NCBI GenBank assembly: GCA_019695435.1
Contig: JACTVF010000026.1
Span: 1 to 14,449 of the forward strand
Length of the DNA stretch: 14,449 nt
Source of the DNA: Methanoregulaceae archaeon
Lineage (GTDB): Archaea; Halobacteriota; Methanomicrobia; Methanomicrobiales; Methanospirillaceae
Direction of reading: 5' to 3'
Shown here: in pieces, positions 7,217 through 13,418 of the stretch
How the letters are laid out: every line of letters begins with the position of its first letter
How positions within the stretch are numbered: position 1 is the stretch's first letter
Made by a program: the position numbers and the translations under genes
The notes under the pieces: model-generated
Seen by the model: only the letters and a program-made list of their open reading frames with translations
Told to the model about the DNA's origin: nothing
Databases searched by the model: none

Positions 7217-7911
7217 TTGAAACCCTCCATAATTTTTGTAACCTGCTCCGGTGTGAGTACCTTAAGTTTGACGAGAATATCGCCCCGGCTCTGGACGATA
7301 TATTTGAACACGAGCGCGATAAGGAGTCCTTCAACGATCGCAAGAGGAACCTGCGTAACTGCATAGATTCCAAAGAAGGTTTAAAAGGAGATCAGGAACC
7401 CGCCGTGCGTTGCCGGGAATGCCGCTGCGAGCTCGATTGCCGTGATAACATACGTAAAGAGATCCGCAACAAATGCGACGAGGAAGATATTGACGAATAT
7501 GTTCAGCTTCGCTGCCTTTGCCACCCGGTACACCGCATACCCGAGGAGCGGCCCGGCAATTCCCATCGAGAAGTCATTGGCGCCGAGCGTGGTAATCCCG
7601 CCGTGGGCCATGAAAAGTGCCTGGAAGATCAGCACGATGACGCTGAGAACACAGGTGATGAACGGGCCGAAAAGCACGGTCGATAACCCGGTCCCCGTGG
7701 GATGGGAACAACTTCCCACAACGGGAGACGGCATCTTCAGTGAAGAGAGAAGGAAGATGAAGGCGCCCGACACAGCGAGCAGTGAAAGGGTTTCACGGTG
7801 TTCCTTAACCTGTCGATTCAAGAGATAAATCCCGTAAATGATGAACGGCGCTGATACAAGATACCAGAAGACGCACCACTGCCAGGGCAGATATCCTTCC
7901 ATGATATGCAT
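7213..7911 (-). pseudogene. cbiM: CbiM, cobalt-binding S component, interrupted by an in-frame TAA
   Basis: CbiM is the membrane subunit that captures Co2+. The start matches the family exactly: MHIMEGYLP, whose free amino group and His2 bind the metal, with a further ligand expected in SCSHPTGTG (His70). Six to seven hydrophobic helices follow. After residue 176 (GGFLISF) a TAA at 7381-7383 stops translation. The same frame then continues for 55 residues with the conserved CbiM tail (TFFGIYAVTQVPLAIVEGLL, then a cytoplasmic end) to a TGA at 7213-7215, which overlaps the cbiN start. Without the TAA the product is about 232 residues, the normal family length. The truncated form loses the last membrane helix. 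A nonsense mutation, a base-calling error or readthrough are all possible; a frameshift is not needed, since the frame is unchanged. Confidence 0.9.
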
Positions 7912-7934
7912 AATAATACGAGATCATGTTTACT

Positions 7935-7953
7935 TGATATAACTAAATAAATC
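7935..7953 (-). promoter_or_regulatory. Putative promoter of the cbiMNQO-CDF operon
   Basis: On the minus strand GATTTATTTAG (7943-7953) and GTTATATC (7934-7941) are TATA-like and lie about 25-40 bases upstream of the cbiM ATG, which predicts a transcript with a very short or absent leader. This 238-base gap (7912-8149) separates cbiM from the divergent regulator gene. I see no cobalamin-riboswitch core in it and no convincing long inverted repeat. A plus-strand TATA-like ATAATTAT near 8051 could serve the regulator gene. Confidence 0.5.
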
Positions 7954-8149
7954 TTGCTAAGTTGGGTCCTGATGCATTTACAGGGGATGGCCACTATTTC
8001 TTCTCGGAAAAATCCCAAATAAATCGACAACACATCAGCACGCACGAAAGAATAATTATCTCATGGTCGTCACTCTTTTTCCTGGTACAATAAGATGCCG
8101 GAGCTGATGCAGCCTGACTCATGATACAAAGGGAGCCTTACCTTTTCTT

Positions 8150-8953
8150 ATGCGGAGCAAGGGCGATGTCTCGCGTTTCCAGATCCTTGTAGAGATTGCC
8201 GAACGCCAGCCGGCTGTACGCCAGCTTGAGATTGCCGACAAGATTGGCATGACACCGCAGGCCGTCTCCGAATATATCCGCGATCTGGTTGACGAAGGTA
8301 TGGTAGCCGTGAGCGGCCGGAGCAATTATACGGTGACCAAGACCGGGATGGCATGGGTCATGGAGAATGCAGCTACCCTGGAGTTATATGTCCGGCATAT
8401 CCGGCGCGACATCATCAAGCATGTCTCGGTCTGGACTGCTATTGCTGCTGATGACATGAAAAAGGGAGATATCGCCGGCCTTTACATGAAGGACGGGTAT
8501 CTCTGTGCAGGAAAGAAACCGAGGTCGGCAACAGCAACGGTCTATGCGGACGCAAAGAAGAACAATGACGTGGGAATTTTTGATGTGAATGGGATCATCG
8601 AGCATCATGAGGGAGTTGTCCACGTCTGCAAGGTGCCCCGGGTCCAGCACGGGGGTTCTCTCAAAGTCAGCAAAGACAAACTCAAAAAGATCGTTGCCAT
8701 GGCCGGATTCGTCGCGGCTGTCGGGATCGAATCATCGATTGCACTGAAATCCATTGGCAGGGACCCTGACATCTTCTTTGGAGCAGGTGAAGGTGTCATC
8801 GATGCCGCATATCATGGGATCACCTGTGCGATTGTTATAACAGACGATGAGTTCACGAATTTTGTCAAGCGACTGGAGAACACCCCGCTTGAGCATAAGA
8901 TCCACGATTTGATCATACCAGAAGATCACGGATCATCTGACAGTGACCAGTGA
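8150..8953 (+). CDS. Winged-helix transcription regulator with unidentified C-terminal domain
   Basis: This 267-residue protein has an N-terminal winged helix-turn-helix at about residues 10-68. The recognition region is RQLEIADKIGMTPQAVSEYI, followed by the wing VAVSGRSNYTVTKTG, a MarR-like layout seen in many archaeal regulators. Residues about 75-260 form a larger, mostly alpha/beta domain; visible pieces include VHVCKVPRV and a GFVAAVGIESSIAL helix. I do not recognise its ligand. A His pair (EHHEG) and a cysteine (VHVCK) are candidate metal ligands, but that is speculation. The gene is divergent from cbiM across 238 bases, so control of the cobalt operon is a reasonable inference, not shown. 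The ATG at 8150 has no well-placed ribosome binding site (GGGAG is about 15 bases away), but the sequence upstream is not protein-like. Confidence 0.85.
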   Translation: MRSKGDVSRFQILVEIAERQPAVRQLEIADKIGMTPQAVSEYIRDLVDEGMVAVSGRSNYTVTKTGMAWVMENAATLELYVRHIRRDIIKHVSVWTAIAADDMKKGDIAGLYMKDGYLCAGKKPRSATATVYADAKKNNDVGIFDVNGIIEHHEGVVHVCKVPRVQHGGSLKVSKDKLKKIVAMAGFVAAVGIESSIALKSIGRDPDIFFGAGEGVIDAAYHGITCAIVITDDEFTNFVKRLENTPLEHKIHDLIIPEDHGSSDSDQ

Positions 8954-9310
8954 CGTTGTTAAGGTCTTAAAAAACTGGATTTATCCAATACTGTCAGTTT
9001 TGTGAAAATGGCGGGGGGGCAGTTATCCTCATACCTCCCACACGTAAGAAAAGTCGCCGCCCCAAAAATACGCCCGTAAAACCGTCCGATTTCACGGGAG
9101 ATAAATCTGAGCCATTATATCGGTTTATTCTTAAAAATACGCCCAAATTGAGCCCCATATAATACCCATAATCGGGCAATAGCGGCCTATTACGGGCCTT
9201 TGTTTTCAGGATCGAACGAAAACACATTCGGGTCTGAGATCGGGCCGTAAAATCTCAATACATGAACGTTTTATTTCGTCCGATTTCCAAAATATGGCTT
9301 ATTTGGGCTT
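8954..9310. repeat. Gene-free stretch with short repeats, possible dispersed intergenic element
   Basis: I find no convincing gene here. It contains a 12-base direct repeat AAAAATACGCCC (9064-9075 and 9133-9144) and an 11-base repeat CGTCCGATTTC (9083-9093 and 9277-9287). Further related pieces such as GCCCGTAAAA and GGCCGTAAAA occur nearby. A small palindrome TGGAT-TT-ATCCA (8976-8987) follows the regulator gene and may help end its transcript. A 77-codon minus-strand reading frame (8994-9227) looks spurious: it has no ribosome binding site and an odd composition. Its translation resembles frames I associate with repeated intergenic DNA in Methanoregula-type genomes; this is recollection and needs a BLASTN test. 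Confidence 0.4.
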
Positions 9311-9595
9311 GTTTTAAAACGGAGCCCGATACGGGCTCCGATTGGATCCCGGGATGGGATTCCGGGCTCAACTTGGGCCCGGATTAGTGTAGCTCAGAGC
9401 AGGTGGGTCAGGAGGGTGCCAGACCTGCCCCCCGGGAGGAAACTCCCGCGGCGAGAAAGCAAAAGGATCTGACGCACGCGACCATAGAAGCGATCTCATG
9501 ATAAAAAAAGGGAAGCAGACTCGCAATTATATTCTTTTCATGAGGTTTTTGATGGGGTGTGAGCCCAGACGCGAGAAAACGCCTCGTCTGGTTTT
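9311..9595 (+). ncRNA. Candidate structured RNA: cluster of strong hairpins
   Basis: Several perfect stems are packed together. CGGAGCCCG/CGGGCTCCG (9320-9340) has a 3-base loop. TCCGGGC/GCCCGGA (9361-9383) is a 7-bp stem. GCAGGT and ACCTGC (9399-9404, 9423-9428) pair across 18 bases. CGGGAG-GAAA-CTCCCG (9433-9448) has a GNRA-type tetraloop. A TATA-like TTTTAAAA (9312-9319) lies upstream and a hairpin with T-run closes the stretch at 9565-9595. No tRNA, RNase P or SRP signature was found. It could be a regulatory RNA, a genus-specific palindromic repeat, or several independent elements; strand and ends are guesses. Confidence 0.3.
9565..9595 (+). terminator. Hairpin plus T-run
   Basis: CCAGA (9565-9569) pairs with TCTGG (9587-9591), and CGAG (9572-9575) with CTCG (9583-9586), leaving a 2-base bulge and a 7-base loop; TTTT follows at 9592-9595. 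This resembles an intrinsic terminator on the plus strand and would end any transcript from the hairpin cluster upstream of the DtxR-like gene. Confidence 0.45.
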
Positions 9596-9649
9596 GCGCT
9601 CTGCCGGTCAACCCGTTTCACGGGTACGCGGATACCGGTGTCACAGCAG

Positions 9650-9673
9650 AATATTGGGGATTCCCCAAACTTT
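9650..9673 (+). promoter_or_regulatory. Palindromic operator upstream of the DtxR-like gene
   Basis: The core is a perfect 7-bp inverted repeat, TTGGGGA and TCCCCAA, around one central base (9654-9668). The 24-base window matches the element upstream of znuA (10332-10355) at 18 positions, including both half-sites TTGGG and CCCAA. It directly abuts the TATA box, so a bound protein would block TFB/TBP. It is the probable autoregulatory site of the downstream DtxR-like regulator. Confidence 0.65.
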
Positions 9674-9678
9674 ATTTT
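9671..9678 (+). promoter_or_regulatory. TATA box of the DtxR-like gene, leaderless transcript likely
   Basis: TTTATTTT lies 25-32 bases before the ATG at 9703. With the usual archaeal TATA-to-start distance, transcription would begin within a few bases of the ATG, giving a leaderless mRNA; no ribosome binding site precedes the ATG, which fits. Confidence 0.6.
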
Positions 9679-9702
9679 TCCAGACTCCCGATACCGGTAC
9701 GC

Positions 9703-10140
9703 ATGGACACCGGTAACGACCCTGACATATCCCCGCGCAAGGTGGAGTACCTCAAATACCTGTGCGTGAAAGGCGGGAGGGTGCGGACCACTGATATCGC
9801 GCGGGAGTTTTCCGTAGACCCGTCGACCATCACAAAAACGATCCAGGAACTCTCGTGTGCCGGTCTTGTCACCCACGAACCGTACCACGGGATCTGTCTT
9901 ACGGATACGGGAAAACGATATGCCGGTTACTGTATCAAACGCCACCGGATCCTGAGCCTGATGCTCACCCATTACGGTTTCTCACACGAACAGGCATGCG
10001 CGGAGGCCTCGCGCTTCGAGAGCCGGGTAAGTAAGGAGGCCATCGACCGGATCTGCGCCGCGATGGGACACCCCGGCCAGGGGATCTGCGGGGCAATCAC
10101 GCATGACGACGGGTGCCTTGACACCCCGCCGACTCCATGA
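9703..10140 (+). CDS. DtxR/MntR-family metal-dependent regulator, two-domain form
   Basis: This is a 145-residue DNA-binding repressor of the DtxR/MntR family, as short as MntR and lacking the C-terminal SH3 domain. A winged helix-turn-helix covers about residues 27-62 (TTDIAREFSVDPSTITKTI), and the dimerisation/metal domain follows from about 72. His81 in KRHRILSL matches the conserved H-R motif. The usual C/E-x-x-E-H metal motif reads S103-R-F-E106-S107, so two of its expected ligands are serine. The start at 9703 is chosen over an upstream GTG at 9559 because the TATA box and operator lie between them. It sits 297 bases before znuA in the same direction, and the two share an operator, so it probably controls zinc uptake and its own synthesis. 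The sensed metal is unclear. Confidence 0.88.
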   Translation: MDTGNDPDISPRKVEYLKYLCVKGGRVRTTDIAREFSVDPSTITKTIQELSCAGLVTHEPYHGICLTDTGKRYAGYCIKRHRILSLMLTHYGFSHEQACAEASRFESRVSKEAIDRICAAMGHPGQGICGAITHDDGCLDTPPTP

Positions 10141-10208
10141 AACGTTTTTCCCTCACCGGCATTTATTAATTTTCCAGGATGTAATTTTGCAGAATCCGGG
10201 GCAGGACA

Positions 10209-10255
10209 GGAATATAAAAAAACTGTTCACAGCCACGATCGTTTATCGTTCACAG
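10209..10255 (+). promoter_or_regulatory. TATA-like element and GTTCACAG direct repeat upstream of znuA
   Basis: AATATAAAAAA (10211-10221) is a good archaeal TATA box. It is followed by two identical copies of GTTCACAG, at 10225-10232 and 10248-10255. This could be a second, distal promoter giving a znuA leader of about 200 bases, or a site for another regulator. The preceding stretch (10141-10180) holds the end of the DtxR-like gene and a GTTTTTCC run that may terminate it. Confidence 0.35.
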
Positions 10256-10321
10256 ATGTATGGTTGATCAGAATACCAGACCCTGTACCAGCTGACCGGG
10301 GCCTGCACGGCTCAAAAAAAG

Positions 10322-10330
10322 TATTTTAAA
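10322..10330 (+). promoter_or_regulatory. Putative TATA box of the znuACB operon
   Basis: TATTTTAAA (followed by more A) lies immediately upstream of the palindromic operator. Transcription would start at about 10350, inside the operator, giving a leader of about 85-90 bases before the znuA ATG at 10438. Confidence 0.5.
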
Positions 10331-10331
10331 A

Positions 10332-10355
10332 AAGATTGGGGCATGCCCAAATCTT
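10332..10355 (+). promoter_or_regulatory. Palindromic operator upstream of znuACB
   Basis: Arms AAGATTGGGGC and GCCCAAATCTT surround AT; the 11-bp arms pair except at one position. Core half-sites TTGGG and CCCAA with a 5-base spacer are the same as at 9654-9668. Its position just after the TATA box predicts repression by blocking polymerase. Confidence 0.65.
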
Positions 10356-10437
10356 GAATAATCATTATATGATCACCCGGCGACACTCCTCCCCGGATTG
10401 CCAGCCTGCACTTCCCCGTACAGAAGGTTATACAAAA

Positions 10438-11415
10438 ATGATCCCGTCATCGAAAAAATTTGCCCTCGTAAGTGCTTCTGCAATTGTTATAATCCTCGTT
10501 GTCCTGATCGCACTCCCGTATTTTACCCAGTCCGGCACCCCCCATGCGCCATCCGTGGCAGCCGGGTCGACCGGTAAACTCCAGGTTATCACCTCGTTTC
10601 GGCCGATCACCCTGCTCGTAGAACCTGTTGCCGGGGACTATGCCGACGTAACCCAGCTCCTCCCTCCCGGTGCGGAACCTCACGAGTACGAACCGACACC
10701 GGGCGATGCAATGACGCTCGCAAAAGGAAAAGTGCTGTTCTACGACGGGCCGTTCATGGAACCCTGGGTAGAAAACATTGCCGGTTCGGCCAACCCTGAT
10801 ATCGTGCGTGCACCGTTTATTGATTCGATCCCGCCATCGGCGCTAGCGCAGATGAAAATCGAATACCCGGACTTCCCCAATACGGATCAGGATCCTCATC
10901 TCTGGCTCTCGCCACAGCTCGCCGGATATTATGTGCCCTATATCGCAAACCAGCTTTCAGCAGCAGACCCGGCCAATGCTTCCGGCTACCAGAAGAATGC
11001 GGCTGCATTTGAGACCCGGCTCGAAAAACTGGATGCCGATTACTCCGTCGGCCTCAAAAACTGCACGACACGGACATTCCTGACTTCGCACGCATTCCTT
11101 GATTACCAGGCCGCCGCATATAACCTGACCGCGCTTTCCATCTCCGGTTTAAGCCCGGATGCAGAGCCGTCAGTCCAGCAGATGGCATCGATCTTAAAAG
11201 AAGCAAAAGCAGACAACGTCCGGGGCGTGCTCGCGGAAACCGACGAAGTCCAGGCATTAAGCCAGTCCATTGCAACCGAACTTAACCTCCCCGTGTATCC
11301 TTACTCCACCATGGAGGTTCTGCCGGCCGGCCCGCTTAACTCCGGGGATAATGATTATGTCAGCATAATGGAAAATAACCTCCAGCAGATGAGGCAGGCG
11401 CTGAAATGCCAGTAG
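10438..11415 (+). CDS. znuA: ZnuA-like zinc-binding protein of an ABC importer
   Basis: This is a cluster A-I metal-binding protein (TroA/ZnuA/PsaA family), 325 residues, held outside the cytoplasmic membrane. Residues 8-28 form an N-terminal membrane anchor or signal peptide. Metal ligands in family positions are His82 (GAEPHEYEP), His154 (DPHLWLSP) and His218 (FLTSHAFLDY). A third histidine, rather than the glutamate of manganese-type proteins, favours zinc. The long His-rich loop of bacterial ZnuA is absent. The start at 10438 has AAGG about 12 bases upstream and directly precedes the signal; the longer TTG-started frame from 10336 begins inside the operator and is rejected. The last ten bases overlap znuC. 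The operator upstream suggests metal-dependent repression. Confidence 0.92.
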   Translation: MIPSSKKFALVSASAIVIILVVLIALPYFTQSGTPHAPSVAAGSTGKLQVITSFRPITLLVEPVAGDYADVTQLLPPGAEPHEYEPTPGDAMTLAKGKVLFYDGPFMEPWVENIAGSANPDIVRAPFIDSIPPSALAQMKIEYPDFPNTDQDPHLWLSPQLAGYYVPYIANQLSAADPANASGYQKNAAAFETRLEKLDADYSVGLKNCTTRTFLTSHAFLDYQAAAYNLTALSISGLSPDAEPSVQQMASILKEAKADNVRGVLAETDEVQALSQSIATELNLPVYPYSTMEVLPAGPLNSGDNDYVSIMENNLQQMRQALKCQ

Positions 11416-12167
11416 ATGCACCCCGCGATCGGCCGGTATGCCTGACGGTCAATAATATCAGTTTTTCGTACGGCGCAGAACTGGTCCTTGAAAACGTTAC
11501 GCTTGCGGTCCGGCAGGAGGAGTTCGTAGGTGTCGCCGGCCTGAACGGATCAGGAAAAACGACTCTCTTGAAGATCCTTGTCGGCCTGCTCAGGCCCGAC
11601 GCCGGGACGGTCGAATTTACCTGCCACATGGACGACTGCGAAGGCATGTCCCCCTGCCGCCCCTGCATCGGGTATGTCCCTCAGCAGCCGGTGCTGCGCC
11701 AGCAGCAGTTCCCGGTGACCGTGCGTGAGGTCATCGCGATGGGCACCTACGGCCAGTCCGGCCTCTTTTCACGGCCGACAAAAGACGATGCCGCGGCTGT
11801 CGACAAAGCGATTGCTGAAGCCGGGCTTGGCCGCATCGCCGGGGAACTCTTCTCCGATTTATCGGGTGGCCAGCAGCAGCGGGCGCTGATCGCCCGGGCC
11901 CTCGTGGGAAATCCCCATATCCTTGCACTTGACGAGCCGACAAATGGGGTCGATGCAAAAAGCAAGCAGGAGTTTTATGCCCTGCTCTCCCACCTTCATT
12001 TGACGCACAAGATAACCGTCCTCATCATTCTTCATGACCTGACCGAGTTGAGCCGGATGATGGAACGGATCGTCTTTCTGCATCACCGGGTCCTGTACGA
12101 TGGCCCGGCAGGGGCTCTTGGTTCAGAAGGGCTCTGGAACCTGATGGTCCGGGCGGGCAGCCAGTGA
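11406..12167 (+). CDS. znuC: ZnuC-like ABC importer ATPase with a four-cysteine insert
   Basis: This 253-residue ATPase hydrolyses ATP to drive metal uptake through ZnuB. Walker A is GLNGSGKTT (45-53), the Q-loop YVPQQ (90-94), the signature LSGGQ (152-156), Walker B ILALDE (172-177) and the switch histidine His210. Between Walker A and the Q-loop, residues 73-87 contain four cysteines with spacing C-x4-C-x5-C-x2-C (TCHMDDCEGMSPCRPC). Most family members have no such cluster there, and it could bind zinc or an iron-sulfur cluster. The ATG at 11406 overlaps the end of znuA by ten bases, and znuB follows after 12 bases, so the three genes form one operon. Confidence 0.92.
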   Translation: MPVDAPRDRPVCLTVNNISFSYGAELVLENVTLAVRQEEFVGVAGLNGSGKTTLLKILVGLLRPDAGTVEFTCHMDDCEGMSPCRPCIGYVPQQPVLRQQQFPVTVREVIAMGTYGQSGLFSRPTKDDAAAVDKAIAEAGLGRIAGELFSDLSGGQQQRALIARALVGNPHILALDEPTNGVDAKSKQEFYALLSHLHLTHKITVLIILHDLTELSRMMERIVFLHHRVLYDGPAGALGSEGLWNLMVRAGSQ

Positions 12168-12179
12168 GGAGATACGCAA

Positions 12180-13079
12180 ATGGTGTTTGAATTCCTGTTA
12201 TACAAGTTCGGCGTGCGTGCGCTTATCGGGGGCCTGATTGTAGCGGTAACCTGCGCGAGTTTGGGGGTGTTTATTGTGCTGCGCAGGCTGTCACTCATCT
12301 CTGACGGGCTGGGCCACGTAGCTTTCGGAGGTATTGCCCTTGGGTTCTGGACCGGGATCTATCCGCTCTATACTGCCGTTGCCTCCGTTATTGCCGGGGC
12401 ACTCGGGATCCATGCCCTTTCCCGGCTCCGGGTGGCCTCCGATGCGGCAATCGCGATCCTGTTCTCAGGAGGGCTTGCTATCGGTATTGTCCTCATCAGC
12501 ATGGCACAGTCCGCCCCGGCAGACCTTCTTTCGTACCTGTTCGGGACCATTCTTGGGATCAACGATAACGACGTTTACCTTGCCGCAGGACTAGGCGTGA
12601 TCGTCCTTGTGGTGCTTATTTTACTCTGGAAGGAGTGGGTTGCTATCACCCTTGACCCGGATTTTGCACGGGTCGCCGGGATGCCTGTTACCCCCCTTGA
12701 AATCCTTTTTACGGTCCTTGTCGGCCTGACCGTGGTCGTGGCCACCCGACTGGTCGGTGTTCTTCTGGTCTCAAGTCTCATGATCATCCCTGCAATTGCA
12801 GCAATCCAGCTCAGGCTGCCCTTCCGGCGCACGGTTCTTACAGCACTGGCGCTTGCAATCGCGTCAGTCATTATAGGACTCCAGCTCTCGTTCTCCTACA
12901 ACCTTGCATCCGGGGGAGCGATCGTACTTGTCACCATCGGGTTTTTTATTATGACTGCGCTCTTTGCCCGGCTCTTGCCGAAAATGAAACGTGAGCTGCC
13001 GGTCGACCCGTGGGAACACCAGTGCTCGGAACCGGGATACATGGGATCCAGAGAACAAAAGAACAGGGAAAAGACCTGA
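12180..13079 (+). CDS. znuB: ZnuB-like membrane permease of the zinc ABC importer
   Basis: This 299-residue integral membrane permease belongs to the ABC-3 family (ZnuB/MntB/TroC). It shows family features in order: RRLSLISDGLGHVAFGGIALG (34-54) in the second helix region, AIAILFSGGLAIGIVL, the cytoplasmic coupling region DPDFARVAGMPV, VGVLLVSSLMIIPAIAA in the sixth helix region, and a final hydrophobic helix followed by a basic tail. Eight to nine membrane helices are expected. The ATG at 12180 has GAGGAGAT about 7 bases upstream. It is the last gene of the operon; a T-run follows 87 bases after the stop. The C-terminal 30 residues are polar and probably cytoplasmic. Confidence 0.93.
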   Translation: MVFEFLLYKFGVRALIGGLIVAVTCASLGVFIVLRRLSLISDGLGHVAFGGIALGFWTGIYPLYTAVASVIAGALGIHALSRLRVASDAAIAILFSGGLAIGIVLISMAQSAPADLLSYLFGTILGINDNDVYLAAGLGVIVLVVLILLWKEWVAITLDPDFARVAGMPVTPLEILFTVLVGLTVVVATRLVGVLLVSSLMIIPAIAAIQLRLPFRRTVLTALALAIASVIIGLQLSFSYNLASGGAIVLVTIGFFIMTALFARLLPKMKRELPVDPWEHQCSEPGYMGSREQKNREKT

Positions 13080-13166
13080 ATTTCTTTTGCATTGCAGAAA
13101 CGCAGATTATCCGAAGACTCAAGCATACATGATGAAAAACAGTGGGTCTTTCCTGGTAAAATCTTA

Positions 13167-13174
13167 TTTTTTTT
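13167..13174 (+). terminator. T-run terminator of the znuACB operon
   Basis: Eight consecutive T on the plus strand, 87 bases after the znuB stop, with no gene between. This is typical of an archaeal U-run terminator. Confidence 0.5.
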
Positions 13175-13198
13175 GGCTCAGTAGAAATCCTAAATGGG

Positions 13199-13418
13199 AT
13201 TTATAAGAACGCTCTTGGGGGCTACGGCAATCCCTGCCTTCGCCCCCGCCGCTGTGGCATCCCCCGGTTGCGATAGTATTTGTACTACCTGTACTCATCT
13301 GTACTCCAACACAGGTAATACGGAGGCATCGCATATGCCCCCGCCCCCTCGGGGGCAGGGCTGGCGTAAGGGGGGCGCATGATTTTAAAGATAGGTTTTC
13401 TACGGAGCAATTTTTTTT
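13199..13418 (+). ncRNA. Candidate structured RNA or palindromic intergenic repeat
   Basis: A TATA-like ATTTATAA (13199-13206) is followed by nested stems: GGGGGC/GCCCCC (13217-13222, 13242-13247) enclosing GGCA/TGCC (13226-13229, 13235-13238). Next come three copies of TGTACT (13281, 13290, 13300) and a 7-bp pair TACCTGT/ACAGGTA (13286-13292, 13311-13317). Then follows a perfect 8-bp hairpin TGCCCCCG/CGGGGGCA (13336-13357), and the stretch ends in eight T (13411-13418). A small plus-strand frame (13194-13382) is not protein-like. I associate similar sequences with repeated intergenic DNA of Methanoregula-type genomes, from memory only. Function unknown. Confidence 0.35.

Noticed and set aside
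7376..7390. Programmed frameshift at the TTTTAAAC string in cbiM
   Set aside because: The conserved protein continues in the same frame after the stop, so a shift would destroy it. The heptamer is also out of register with the codons.
7912..8149. Cobalamin or nickel/cobalt riboswitch upstream of cbiM
   Set aside because: No cobalamin-box or NiCo-type core is visible, and the likely TATA box leaves almost no leader.
8994..9227. A 77-codon minus-strand gene
   Set aside because: No ribosome binding site, atypical composition, and it falls in the repeat-rich intergenic stretch.
9385..9450. tRNA suggested by the TAGCTCAG string
   Set aside because: No T-arm GGTTCGA motif, no acceptor stem pairing and no anticodon arm of the right size.
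10336..10437. Longer znuA starting at the TTG at 10336
   Set aside because: The codon lies inside the operator palindrome, and the extension would place 34 polar residues before the signal sequence.
13194..13382. A 62-codon protein gene in the gap after znuB
   Set aside because: Its start lies inside the TATA-like element, it has no ribosome binding site, and its sequence is dominated by strong hairpins.
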